Of a DNA stretch of 14,995 nucleotides, positions 8,601-14,995 are shown piece by piece. The notes under the pieces were generated by a model. That model worked only from the letters and a program-made list of their open reading frames with translations, was not told the DNA's origin and did not search any database. Source of the DNA: JAZKBN01 sp040388605 (GTDB lineage: Bacteria > Bacteroidota > Bacteroidia > Cytophagales > Flexibacteraceae); assembly GCA_040388605.1 (NCBI GenBank), contig JAZKBN010000021.1:1-14995 (forward strand), read 5' to 3'. The position numbers were made by a program, and so were the translations under genes. Numbering within the stretch: position 1 is the first letter of the stretch; each line of letters opens with the position of its first letter.

Positions 8601-11041
8601 GCATAACAGTAACACCCATACCTGCCAAGCCTGCTATTACGGTAACAGGTTCGCTTACCATTTGTATTCCCGGCGATATGGCAATACTTACAGCGCCTGC
8701 TGCCGACTCTTATTTATGGAGCAACGGCGGCACCACCCAAACTATGGCAGCAGCTCCCGGCTCATACACCGTTACAGTAATCAATAACGGCTGCTCAAGC
8801 TCAGCCAGCGACCCGGTTGTTGTGCTTTCCGGCACAAGCCCTACAGCCCCATCTGTTACGGTTAACGGGGCAAGCAGGTTCTGCCGCGGCGGCTCAACCG
8901 TACTGCACTCAAACTTCCCCGACATGAACTACTGGAGTACAGGCCAAACCACCCAAGATATAACAGTAACCGATGGGGGAACTTATACCCTTGCCCGTGT
9001 ACAGGGTTCCTGTACAAGCGCTGCGCAATCAGTGGTAATTGTTGTAAATGAAATACCAACAACACCTGTAATTCAAGCTTCGGGGCCCATTGGCTTCTGC
9101 ACAGGCGGCTCTGTAACCCTTAGTGCACCTGATGCCGACGATTACCTGTGGAGCGACGGCTCAACCCGCCAAACTCTTACTGCCACAGCAAGCGGCACTT
9201 ACACAGTTCAGACAATAATTGCAAACTGCACAAGTGCGGCATCTGCAACTGTGAGCGTATCAGTTGCAGATATGCCCGCAAAACCGAGGATTACCGCAGG
9301 CGGTCCGCTTAGCTTCTGCTCCGGCGACAGCCTTTCCCTTACTGCACCTGCAGGCTTCTCTTACTTATGGAGCACGGGCGAAACCACTGAAAGAATTTTT
9401 GCTCACGTTTCAGGATCATATACTGTGGTTACCATTGCAGGCGGAAGTGCCTGTACATCAGGAAGCGCACAGGCAGTGGTTGTAACTGTTACCGATGCAC
9501 CTGCGGCAGGTACAATTTCGGCCGGAGGTGCTCTGAGTTTCTGCCAGGGCGGCTCTGTCAGATTAACAGCAACTTCCGGTTCAGGCGGCTATGTATGGAG
9601 CAACGGTGAAACTACGCAATCAATTACAGCAACCGCTTCCGGCAACTATACTGTTCGCCTTACAGAAGGAGCCTGTACAAGCGCGGCTTCTGCGCCTGCA
9701 ACGGTAAACGTAACACCTACGCCTGTAACCCCGGTAATAGGTAATTCAGGTCCTTTATCTTTCTGCCAGGGAGGCACAGTTAAGCTATATGGCGTACCCG
9801 GCTTCAGGAATATCTGGAGCAGCGGCGAAACCACCGATACCATTACCGTTAACCAAACCGGCACATTTACGCTGACTACCGTTTCAAACGGTTGCTCTTC
9901 AACGGTTTCTGACCCTGTGGCTGTTACCGTAAACGCACTCCCGCTCGACGGCAGCATATCGGCATCGGGCCCGCTCAGCTTCTGTTCAGGCAGCAGTGTA
10001 ACCCTGACAGCACAGGCCGGCTTCCAATATATATGGAGCAACGGTGCAACCACACGTGCAATTTCAGCAGCAACCGCGGGCAGCTACAGCGTCAGGCTCA
10101 TCAGCAATGGCTGCACAGGAGCAGCAAGCCCTGTTGCTGTAGTAGCTGTAACAGCAACCCCTGCCACACCAAGCATTACTGCAAGCGGAGATACCAATCT
10201 TTGTACCGGGGGCAGCGTAGTGCTCACTTCATCTTCAGCCATCGGAAATACCTGGAGCAACGGTGAAACCACGCAGTCAATAACAGTAACAACCACAGGT
10301 GTTTACACCGTTGCGGTTTCTGCCGGCACCTGTACTTCAGAAGCAGCGCCTTCAAGAACAGTAACAGTTAACCCCATACCTGTTGCCCCTTTAATTACCA
10401 ATACGGGCAGTTCAACCCTTTGCCAGGGCGATTCGGTAATTCTGAACTCGAATACACCCTTGGGTAACCTTTGGAGCAACGGCGCTACCACTACCAGTAT
10501 TACTGTTAAAGCAGCGGGCAATTATTGGGTAAAAACCACTGCATTGGGTTGTACTTCAGCAGCATCGGCCAATTATAATGTGGTTGTTAATCCGCGCCCT
10601 GCCACCGTAGTGCTCACACGCTCCGGCGACAGCCTGATTGCCACACCGCGCGATGCCGCTTCTTACAAATGGACACTTGACGGTGATGTGCAAAGTGTAT
10701 GGACCACCTGGTTCATAACCTCGCCGCCAAACGGAGCATATTCTGTGGTTGCTGTTAATTCATTCGGTTGTTCATCGCCGGCAGCATCTAACATAATAGC
10801 GTTTGTGGGTACAGCCCCTTACATTGGCAGTAACCTAAGTCTTATGCCTAACCCGGCAGCCAATGAATTGAGCATACAGGGCCTTGAACAGGAATCAGGT
10901 ATGGAAATACTTGACAACCTGGGTCGCGTGGTTTTCAAAGCCACAGTTAGCCCCGGCAGAACAACCGATATTTCGGCACTGCCTGCAGGCATGTACCATG
11001 TACGCGTGGCAAACAGGAGCATGAAGCTGGTTAAGAACTAA
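5627..11041 (+). CDS. Giant T9SS-secreted protein: Asp-box region, twelve Ig-like repeats and a type A sorting domain
   Basis: An 1804-residue surface or extracellular protein. Residues 1-21 form a Sec signal peptide (cleavage AFA|QQ). A glycine/serine linker lies at 70-78. Residues ~85-690 carry three Asp boxes (SNDNGATW 271-278, STDNGVTW 331-338, TRDKGKTW 490-497), pointing to a sialidase-like or Vps10-like beta propeller; no sialidase FRIP motif is seen. A PKD/Ig-like module covers ~695-785. About 789-1672 hold twelve ~73-residue repeats. Each has a Cys at its start (typically FC.GGSV.LT), a W-S-x-G motif, a GxYTV strand and a second Cys, mostly in CTS or CSS. This resembles the CHU_C-associated Ig-like domain (Ig_7), probably with one disulphide per repeat. 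A degenerate repeat follows. The last 68 residues (1737-1804) are a type A sorting domain: MPNPAANELSI, GRVVFKATV, DISALPAGMYHVRV, ending KLVKN. The domain is removed on export and commonly leads to attachment to A-LPS. A role in adhesion or glycan binding is inferred. The ATG at 5630 is an equally possible start. Confidence 0.88.
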   Translation: MMKKLLLSLTLTAAVFQMAFAQQASPAHGKTKVKIADVLKARSAQKDNGRAIKITEFNSPVMPAALLSAGSGTGSGSGNTALATSPGEYGTMIGFTNWEIQSWGGHHRMIQQNADGSVSAIWQYGRDAAVSGRMAAYNRFNGTSWLYSGAATNFLNYQVAGATSSVTGAALSSGRIGYPSLANTSTAENIVNYIIPASDPLTRIASYTKGFGASPWSANRIGLPEGRFQHVTSNSTTIHAISPTLDDANYPELVAELAFNSNFVGLSYLKSNDNGATWTGTYVDDYSNAAGYTGVYVSGMQIDANNNNVAFITTAEKFSPSAGLESRLFKSTDNGVTWTSRTVQKTDEATSANYKLFNDGAYSLVIDNSGITHIAVGDGFVISDGRGTNLNSLQTNGGATPASSSLMYWNETFPASPTASLPSIATPVDADDDGFYSFPTMTGWYPHGLVGYPSLSTDAEGNIFALYSAIVENTTDANGDPLRDLYYIATRDKGKTWSKPFNIASEFYGVNDGSGGTGTVEEAWPNSVQHIGTDNIIHSHALTDATFGLAYDASTSVYTSGTWLNNAVMYSGVNKNDILDKYISAEWARTYCSNGTQKVKFKMPTNFRPGTMVLQIDNVSNTFLNRSQIIDIASLDVQPGQSGEMEFSIPSTYNGLSIGIRLMYADPNVGVISSSTPFVFIVDGAPELTSDISNIDGQPACASSGATYLYSIGANNVESFNWTLSPAYAGTIAADFNNAAITFNPLFAGTATIKTSAKNGCDSTVAPAYTLNLRPSSAPVISPAGPVNFCRNGSIMLTSSLKYGNLWSTGERTQSISVSANGTYTLRAVSPGCTSLTASISVLSMPTFAPDAPLITFTGSNTVCNGDTVLLTSSFADGYLWSNGATTRDIKVTASGSYSVYAVSGSCTSVAATPVTVNIMPALAVPTVTTTGPTSFCEGSNTALITANTPGADSYIWSTGSTGNELLVTNTGSYSVRSITGACTSAASEPVSITVTPIPAKPAITVTGSLTICIPGDMAILTAPAADSYLWSNGGTTQTMAAAPGSYTVTVINNGCSSSASDPVVVLSGTSPTAPSVTVNGASRFCRGGSTVLHSNFPDMNYWSTGQTTQDITVTDGGTYTLARVQGSCTSAAQSVVIVVNEIPTTPVIQASGPIGFCTGGSVTLSAPDADDYLWSDGSTRQTLTATASGTYTVQTIIANCTSAASATVSVSVADMPAKPRITAGGPLSFCSGDSLSLTAPAGFSYLWSTGETTERIFAHVSGSYTVVTIAGGSACTSGSAQAVVVTVTDAPAAGTISAGGALSFCQGGSVRLTATSGSGGYVWSNGETTQSITATASGNYTVRLTEGACTSAASAPATVNVTPTPVTPVIGNSGPLSFCQGGTVKLYGVPGFRNIWSSGETTDTITVNQTGTFTLTTVSNGCSSTVSDPVAVTVNALPLDGSISASGPLSFCSGSSVTLTAQAGFQYIWSNGATTRAISAATAGSYSVRLISNGCTGAASPVAVVAVTATPATPSITASGDTNLCTGGSVVLTSSSAIGNTWSNGETTQSITVTTTGVYTVAVSAGTCTSEAAPSRTVTVNPIPVAPLITNTGSSTLCQGDSVILNSNTPLGNLWSNGATTTSITVKAAGNYWVKTTALGCTSAASANYNVVVNPRPATVVLTRSGDSLIATPRDAASYKWTLDGDVQSVWTTWFITSPPNGAYSVVAVNSFGCSSPAASNIIAFVGTAPYIGSNLSLMPNPAANELSIQGLEQESGMEILDNLGRVVFKATVSPGRTTDISALPAGMYHVRVANRSMKLVKN
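7991..10640 (+). repeat. Twelve tandem ~73-codon Ig-like repeats
   Basis: This region of the giant gene encodes twelve consecutive domains. The first Cys of the array is residue 790, and the first Cys of the twelfth domain is residue 1599, so the mean period is about 73.5 residues (about 220 bases). The copies are clearly related in protein but mostly diverged in DNA. Some pairs remain close: the W-S-N-G-E-T-T-Q-S-I-T blocks near 9597 and 10254 differ mainly at third codon positions. This indicates old duplication with limited recent exchange. Confidence 0.85.
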
Positions 11042-11065
11042 GCTTCTCATTAATAAATATTATTC

Positions 11066-11101
11066 AGGGGATGCGGTTTGGGCTGCATCCCCTTATTTTT
11101 T
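11066..11101 (+). terminator. Intrinsic terminator of the giant gene
   Basis: The stem AGGGGATGC (11066-11074) pairs with GCATCCCCT (11085-11093), and two further inner pairs are possible. It is followed by TTA and six T residues to 11101. It begins 24 bases after the stop codon of the + strand gene and is a classical Rho-independent terminator. Confidence 0.85.
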
Positions 11102-11228
11102 GAGTAAATCCGGATAAACAGATGAAATAAAACAGCGGATTGAATTGATGCTGCAACTGCCGCGGAATCGTCGGTGGTTTGTATTGAACGAGCTTAGGAA
11201 AAAAAATAAGAAAGGTACCCGGCATGCA

Positions 11229-11262
11229 CAACAAAAGGCGATACAGTTTTAACCGCATCGCC
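11229..11262 (-). terminator. Intrinsic terminator of the monooxygenase gene
   Basis: Read on the minus strand, GGCGAT (11262-11257) pairs with ATCGCC (11242-11237). The stem continues inward through about five more pairs, including two G-U pairs, leaving a loop of about four bases. The sequence then runs TTTTGTTGT. It starts ~40 bases after the stop at 11303, so it should end the minus-strand monooxygenase transcript. Confidence 0.7.
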
Positions 11263-11302
11263 CAAGTATTTATGTTATATAATTTACAGGTACTGCGCCC
11301 GA

Positions 11303-12453
11303 TCAGCTTATTGCCGAAACAAAAAACTCAATAGCATTTTCAGAATGCATGGCCGCGGTATTACGCATGGTTTCCTGCGCAACTTCAGATGCCCTGTTGC
11401 GCATCTCATGCTCATAAGCTTCAATAGCAGATTTCAGGTCGGGGCTATTAGGGTCAATTAAGCAGCTGCAAAGCTCCACGGCATCGAGCATGGCCATATT
11501 AACACCTTCGCCGGCGTATGGAGGCATGAGGTGCGCGGCATCGCCAAGCATGGTAAGGTTTGCTAATGAAGGCCATGTTTGTTCAAAGGGCATGCAATAT
11601 TGGGGGCGAACCGCAAAAGATGGGTCTGCATTTTCGAAAACCTCGCTATATACATTGGCCAGGCCTGAAAACTCTGTTCTGAACCAATCCAAAACACGGG
11701 CTTTATTGCTGAAATCAATACCCGGCTCTTTAGCCCAATTTTCATTGGTGTTCATGCCTGTATAAAAAACAAGGCTGCCATCGCCCTTAGCACTTACAAT
11801 CAGGGTTTTTGAATCTCCCATTGCGCAAACTTTTCCGCCGTTTACCAATGCGTGTATATTCGGCGCTGCCTGCTCAGAATTATAGACAGAGCCTTCAACA
11901 ATGGTTACGCCGGAATAGAAAGGCTNNNNNNNNNNTTGGTTATGTACGGGCGAATTTTGGAGTTGGCGCCGTCGGCTGCAATTACAAGGTCGGCAAAAGC
12001 CGTTTTACCATTTTCGAATGCGAGTTTCCAACCTTCGTTTTCGGGCGAAAGAGAAATAAACCTGCTGTCCCAAACCACGGTTCCGGCTTGCAGGGAGTTT
12101 AAAAGAATATCTCTCAGGGGCCCGCGATCAATCTCCGGCCTGAAATACTCCTCAGATTTTTCGGAAGGCTGTTCATCGTAAACAATGTTTGCCTGCATAT
12201 CTGTTATCCGCATCATATCGGCCCCGGGACGATAGTTTGCCATAAATTCATTCATAAGCCCTGCTTCACGTATTGCCCGTAAGCCTGATTCATGATGTAA
12301 GTCAAGTGTGGCACCCTGCACACGTACTTCCCTGTTGAAGTCACGTTCATACACTTTTACATCGGCGCCGTTTAATTGCAAGAGCCTTGCCAATGTTAAT
12401 CCCCCGGGTCCGCCGCCAACTATTGCTATCTGCTTATTCTTAATTTTGCTCAT
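11303..12453 (-). CDS. TetX-like FAD-dependent monooxygenase, interrupted by an assembly gap
   Basis: One gene of about 381 residues, cut by ten Ns (11926-11935), encodes a class A flavoprotein monooxygenase close in length and sequence pattern to TetX. The family uses NAD(P)H and O2 to hydroxylate small aromatic or polyketide substrates in the cytoplasm. N-terminal part (172 residues before the gap): GGGPGG dinucleotide motif at 13-18, VYERD ending the second strand (E36), GATLDLH at 47-53, and RPEIDRGPLRDILLNSL at 105-121. C-terminal part: GDAAHLMPPYAGEGVN, the flavin-binding GD motif, at about 302-317. The reading frame is open on both sides: PFYSGVTIVEG follows the gap and runs straight through to the stop at 11303. 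An internal TTG (Leu) at 11846-11848 is not a start. The frame does not join across exactly ten bases, so the gap size is probably wrong. The natural substrate is unknown; remembered tetracycline-contact residues are not kept. The nearest upstream gene is the possible small ORF at 12543. Confidence 0.85.
11926..11935. other. Assembly gap (10 Ns)
   Basis: Ten consecutive Ns lie inside the monooxygenase gene. The left and right coding parts join in frame only if the gap is 3k+2 bases, and ten is not. By comparison with TetX-like proteins (three residues expected between IT and PFYSG), the missing sequence is probably 5 bases. Confidence 0.9.
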
Positions 12454-12542
12454 AATCCTGGTACAAATTCTTAGGTAATCGGTTTTTTGATTCTGTTGTC
12501 TAAAGTTTCACACTCAACTTAATTTTATTGTGCCTGCCGGTA

Positions 12543-12623
12543 CTAAAGGGAAATAAGCGCTGAAACTGCCATTACTGCCGTAGCAACGGCCATTCTGAAA
12601 ATGCTTGTAAATGATGTTGTCAT
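12543..12623 (-). CDS. Possible small hydrophobic protein or leader peptide (26 residues)
   Basis: The ORF is MTTSFTSIFRMAVATAVMAV followed by SALISL. It starts at the ATG at 12621-12623 and stops at 12543-12545. A polar, basic N-terminus followed by ~16 hydrophobic residues would suit a single membrane span or signal-like segment. A TACTTTTG -7 box (12689-12682) lies ~58 bases upstream, and the monooxygenase start is 89 bases downstream with no terminator between. The same frame is open upstream to 12809, but that extension crosses the promoter candidate and is not protein-like, so the inner ATG is preferred. I recognise no family. It may equally be chance. Confidence 0.3.
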   Translation of the reverse strand: MTTSFTSIFRMAVATAVMAVSALISL

Positions 12624-12681
12624 AGTGGTGGTGGTTTGTTTTTTGCCCGTATATACCGGGCTTACTGAAATGATTACGATA

Positions 12682-12689
12682 CAAAAGTA
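12682..12689 (-). promoter_or_regulatory. Candidate -7 box (TACTTTTG) upstream of the small ORF and monooxygenase
   Basis: On the minus strand the sequence reads TACTTTTG, matching TAnnTTTG. No TTG at 17-23 bases upstream was found. Transcription would start near 12675 and could cover the small ORF and the monooxygenase gene together. Confidence 0.4.
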
Positions 12690-12932
12690 AGAATGGATTT
12701 TTCCTGTACTCCGGCCTGCAGGTTGAAGCCTGTTTTTTACTGCATGAACCGGCAATTGTAGCCGATAGGTTTTTGCAACAGCATAAAAGCTGCCTTCCTT
12801 AGCCGGCATTTTGCGACCTTAAAGCGTGTAAGCTTATTCCTCCGCTCCCCTTCTTTATCCAACGGGTGTACAGTCAGTTATACTATAATTATTGCAACAG
12901 AAAAAAACACCCGGTATTTATAACCGCCGGTC

Positions 12933-13025
12933 GAAACCCGGAAAACTATAAAACCCTGCAAAAATCTGAATGCGTTTTATGGTATTCCGGGTTTCAAAAT
13001 CCCCGATTTATTGCATAAACCCCGG
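12933..13025 (-). repeat. Overlapping inverted repeats after the acyltransferase gene
   Basis: GAAACCCGGAA at 12933-12943 is exactly complementary to TTCCGGGTTTC at 12985-12995. The latter can also pair with AAACCCCGG at 13017-13025 (one bulge). The two pairings exclude each other. The segment lies just 3' of the minus-strand acyltransferase gene, so it may act in termination or in protecting the mRNA 3' end. No clear T-tract follows. Confidence 0.35.
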
Positions 13026-13040
13026 AAGCGGCAACGCAAA

Positions 13041-14147
13041 CTAAACCGGTCTGGCCCTTCTGGGGAAATACTTATCGCGTATTTTCAAAAACGGGATTTC
13101 AAGGGCATGCGTAATGCCAATGCCCAAAGCATAAGACATTACAAAGTAAATCAGGGCTAAAATTTTAGGATACTCATGGAACAGGGCAATGTTTGGGTAA
13201 TGATCAATATCGGCAATAAAGCCTGCCCAATTATGCCAAAGGTAAATATTGTAAGAGTAGAAGCCGGTAAAGGCCACAAAGTTGTAAACAGGCTTTGTGA
13301 GCACTTTCTTAAGTGTACCTGATACCGCAGGATCTTTAACCATGGCTACCAGCCATACCCCGAATGCATAATAAAGCGCAGTAAATCCAATGGTAAAAAT
13401 AATGTACCTGTCCCTGAAAGGCAGCTCTGCATCGAAATTCATGAAGAAAGGTATTATGAGAGCAGTAGATGAAATAAGAAGAATCAAACGGTATTTGTTG
13501 TAAAAACGGGTCAGTTGCTCGTCTTTAAAATGGTAATAATAAGATATAAGTACCCCAAACAGGAGGCTGTCGATGCGCAGATGGGTAGGAAAACAAAGGT
13601 TAAGCAGGCTTACACCAATATACTTTGCAGTTAAAATACGCCCCGCCAGGCAAACAATGCCAACCGCAATAAAAAAACGGGGGAAGGCATTTCCGCGTTT
13701 GAGCGTGTTTTTTGCAATGAACCAAAGCAGCAAAACAGGCAGCAGGAAATAGAAGTGCTCCTCAACAGCCAAGGACCATGTAGGCCCTATAATTCCGTCG
13801 AAGTAGTTTTGTAGGAACACTAAATTATATATGGTTTTTGCCAGCGGAAATGCCTTGTAGCCTCTGTAAGATGCAATTATGAGCCAGATAATTGTTACTG
13901 ACAGTGCTGCGTAATAACTGGGGTAAATTTTAAACCCGCGCCTGATTAAAAACCTGCCTATTTCGAGATTACCATGCCTTTTATACTCTTCAAACAGAAG
14001 CCCGCCTATAAGGAAACCGCTGAGCACAAAAAAAAGGTCTACTCCCACACCGCCTCCCTGGTAAATGAATAAGAATACTGTATGGTGCCTGAATAAAACC
14101 AACAATATGGCTAAGCCCCTTAAGAAATCTATTTCCCTGTTACGCAT
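13041..14147 (-). CDS. Acyltransferase 3 family membrane protein (OafA/YrhL type)
   Basis: A 368-residue inner-membrane protein with about ten hydrophobic segments. Family marks in order: REIDFLRGLAILLVLFRHH (4-22), with the family's conserved His in the first helix; GVDLFFVLSGFLIGG (35-49); RRGFKIYPSYY (69-79); TWSLAVEEHFYFLLP (123-137); RIDSLLFG (191-198); and YSYNIYLWHNW (298-308). This is the complete set expected for the family, and the length is normal. These enzymes transfer acetyl or other acyl groups from the cytoplasmic donor to sugars of O-antigen, capsule, exopolysaccharide or peptidoglycan. The acceptor cannot be read from the sequence, and no polysaccharide cluster surrounds the gene. 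It is transcribed alone from a well-formed promoter at 14186-14215. The start is the ATG at 14145-14147, preceded by an ~32-base leader. Confidence 0.88.
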   Translation of the reverse strand: MRNREIDFLRGLAILLVLFRHHTVFLFIYQGGGVGVDLFFVLSGFLIGGLLFEEYKRHGNLEIGRFLIRRGFKIYPSYYAALSVTIIWLIIASYRGYKAFPLAKTIYNLVFLQNYFDGIIGPTWSLAVEEHFYFLLPVLLLWFIAKNTLKRGNAFPRFFIAVGIVCLAGRILTAKYIGVSLLNLCFPTHLRIDSLLFGVLISYYYHFKDEQLTRFYNKYRLILLISSTALIIPFFMNFDAELPFRDRYIIFTIGFTALYYAFGVWLVAMVKDPAVSGTLKKVLTKPVYNFVAFTGFYSYNIYLWHNWAGFIADIDHYPNIALFHEYPKILALIYFVMSYALGIGITHALEIPFLKIRDKYFPRRARPV

Positions 14148-14570
14148 TAAAGCAAATTCACTATTTAGAATTAAGTATCAGGCAGCAAATATAGCGTTTA
14201 AGAGCAACCTGCCAATAAAGGCCGCCGGACTGCCATATTACAGGCTATACCCATGCTCTTTAAAAGGTTTAAAGCTTACAACTCTGCTGTCGGTTTGGCA
14301 ATGGCCCCGGCCATAAGAAAAGCAGTTAAATTACAGATCATAAAACCAATCTTTAAACAACTTTATTTGCATTTTCCCGAAGATTTATACCAAACCACTT
14401 GCCTGCGCTTAAGCGAATACAACATATTAATTCAAACTATTCTTTACGAAAAATAAATTAATAAACACTTGCACATATTCAGTAATATTTACGTAAAATT
14501 GCCCTGCACATTCTTATTTTAAGTACGAATACCCTTTTCTATTAATAGCTTAATCTTACTGCTTTCTTTT
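14148..14570. other. 423-base divergent intergenic region
   Basis: It carries the acyltransferase promoter (14186-14215, minus strand) and a 10-bp palindrome, CGCTTAAGCG (14406-14415). No exact TAnnTTTG was found in front of the + strand gene at 14571. An open frame at 14253-14456 shows no recognisable protein and is not called. Confidence 0.5.
14186..14215 (-). promoter_or_regulatory. Bacteroidota-type promoter of the acyltransferase gene
   Basis: On the minus strand, TTG (14215-14213) is followed after exactly 19 bases by TATATTTG (14193-14186). Both elements and the spacing fit the Bacteroidota primary-sigma consensus TTG-N17-23-TAnnTTTG. Transcription should begin near 14179, about 30 bases before the ATG. 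Confidence 0.75.
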
Positions 14571-14995
14571 ATGAATCATCCATACTTTAAAACCCTCATT
14601 GGGTTTGTTATATTCTTGTTGCTTTTGGTCGATAAGGCTTCCGCCCAGGTTTACCCAAACGATTCCTGCAAAAACGCCACTTCGCTGCCGGTTCCGCCAA
14701 ATAAGGTATTTCAGTCATTCACCATGAACCATGGTTACCTTGAAGATGGCACACCCCGAAATTACCATTGCCTGACATCAGATGAGCCTCCCATCGGCGA
14801 TGTTTGGTTCAAGGCCACCATGCCGGAATATGGTCTGCTGCTGCACTTTAAAAAGACCTCGCTGAGCGGAACCCCGGTTTTTGAAATATTCCACGGCTCA
14901 TGCGGCGCGCTTGTATATGATACCTGCTACAGGTATTACACCGGCGACAGCCTGACCTATCTTTTTCAGCACCCCGTTGGAACTGAAATGTTTGT
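14571..14995 (+). CDS. Secreted surface protein, 3' end cut by the window edge
   Basis: The first 141 codons of a + strand gene that runs off the window. Residues 1-25 or so form a signal peptide (KTLIGFVIFLLLLVDKASAQ, cleavage after ASA). The mature part begins VYPNDSCKNATSL and continues with GDVWFKATMP, a strand-rich stretch, FEIFHGSCGALVYDTC and TGDSLTYLFQHPVGTEMFV. This layout (N-D-x-C near the start, then VWF, then a strand ending in G-x-C-x-x-L) is common in beta-sandwich domains of large Bacteroidota secreted proteins, many with T9SS sorting domains at the far end. Four Cys in the visible mature part (SCKN, HCL, SCG, TCY) suggest disulphides. Whether this gene ends in a sorting domain cannot be seen. 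The start ATG at 14571 sets the signal peptide correctly; no Shine-Dalgarno is present. Confidence 0.75.
   Translation, partial: MNHPYFKTLIGFVIFLLLLVDKASAQVYPNDSCKNATSLPVPPNKVFQSFTMNHGYLEDGTPRNYHCLTSDEPPIGDVWFKATMPEYGLLLHFKKTSLSGTPVFEIFHGSCGALVYDTCYRYYTGDSLTYLFQHPVGTEMF

Larger units (their letters stand above)
12454..13040. other. 587-base region between monooxygenase and acyltransferase genes
   Basis: The region contains a possible 26-codon minus-strand gene (12543-12623) with a -7 box at 12682-12689, and inverted repeats near the acyltransferase 3' end (12933-13025). From about 12690 to 12930 I see nothing else I can support. No terminator lies between the small ORF and the monooxygenase, so the two may share a transcript. 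Confidence 0.5.

Noticed and set aside
7991..10640. CRISPR-like or satellite repeat array
   Set aside because: The periodicity is at protein level (Ig-like domains), with diverged DNA and no spacer-repeat pattern.
11303..11848. Separate 181-residue gene
   Set aside because: Its apparent start is an internal TTG (Leu). The same frame continues upstream through PFYSGVTIVEG to the N run, so it is the C-terminal part of the monooxygenase.
11303..12453. Tetracycline resistance gene tet(X)
   Set aside because: Although it is the same family, positions remembered as tetracycline contacts are changed, and no mobile element or resistance cassette surrounds it.
12543..12809. 88-residue minus-strand ORF
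   Set aside because: The N-terminal 62 residues are not protein-like and span a -7 box. Only the last 26 codons were kept, as a low-confidence small ORF.
14253..14456. 67-residue + strand ORF
   Set aside because: It has no recognisable family, signal peptide or promoter. It is AT-rich intergenic sequence and was treated as chance.

Overview
The window looks like a draft or metagenome-derived contig from a Bacteroidota organism, probably near Chitinophagales/Sphingobacteriales. The evidence is a C-terminal type IX secretion (T9SS) sorting domain on a giant secreted protein, CHU_C-type Ig repeats, a DUF2723/GT117 membrane glycosyltransferase, a short Gre-factor homologue, TonB C-terminal domains in a secreted protein, TAnnTTTG-type -7 promoter boxes and little sign of Shine-Dalgarno sequences. 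The run of ten Ns at 11926-11935 shows that the sequence is scaffolded.

Layout. 1-326 is non-coding and full of short hairpins, with a ~31-bp direct repeat. 327-782 (-) encodes a Gre-like transcription factor. 959-1972 (+) encodes a secreted protein with two TonB C-terminal domains. It ends at an 18-bp perfect hairpin terminator shared with the convergent 999-residue DUF2723 protein (2081-5080, -). A 546-bp region with several palindromes separates that gene from the divergent 5627-11041 (+). That gene encodes an 1804-residue T9SS cargo with a signal peptide, an Asp-box propeller-like region, an Ig/PKD-like domain, twelve ~73-residue Ig repeats and a sorting domain. Back-to-back terminators follow. 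11303-12453 (-) is one TetX-like FAD monooxygenase gene cut by the N run. Upstream of it lie a possible 26-codon hydrophobic small gene with its own -7 box and then an OafA-type acyltransferase (13041-14147, -). At the right edge, 14571-14995 (+) is the start of another secreted Bacteroidota surface protein.

How the genes fit together. The common theme is the cell envelope and secretion: T9SS cargo, a membrane glycosyltransferase that could act on exported proteins, TonB-type periplasmic domains and a membrane acyltransferase that could modify surface glycans. The genes do not form one operon. Most have their own spacing, promoter and terminator.

I found no convincing unknown defence, mobile or RNA system. 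The observations most worth checking are the frame mismatch at the assembly gap and the apparent loss of tetracycline-contact residues in the TetX homologue. After those come the repeat architecture of the giant protein, the small ORF ahead of the monooxygenase, and the hairpin-rich sequence at the left edge.
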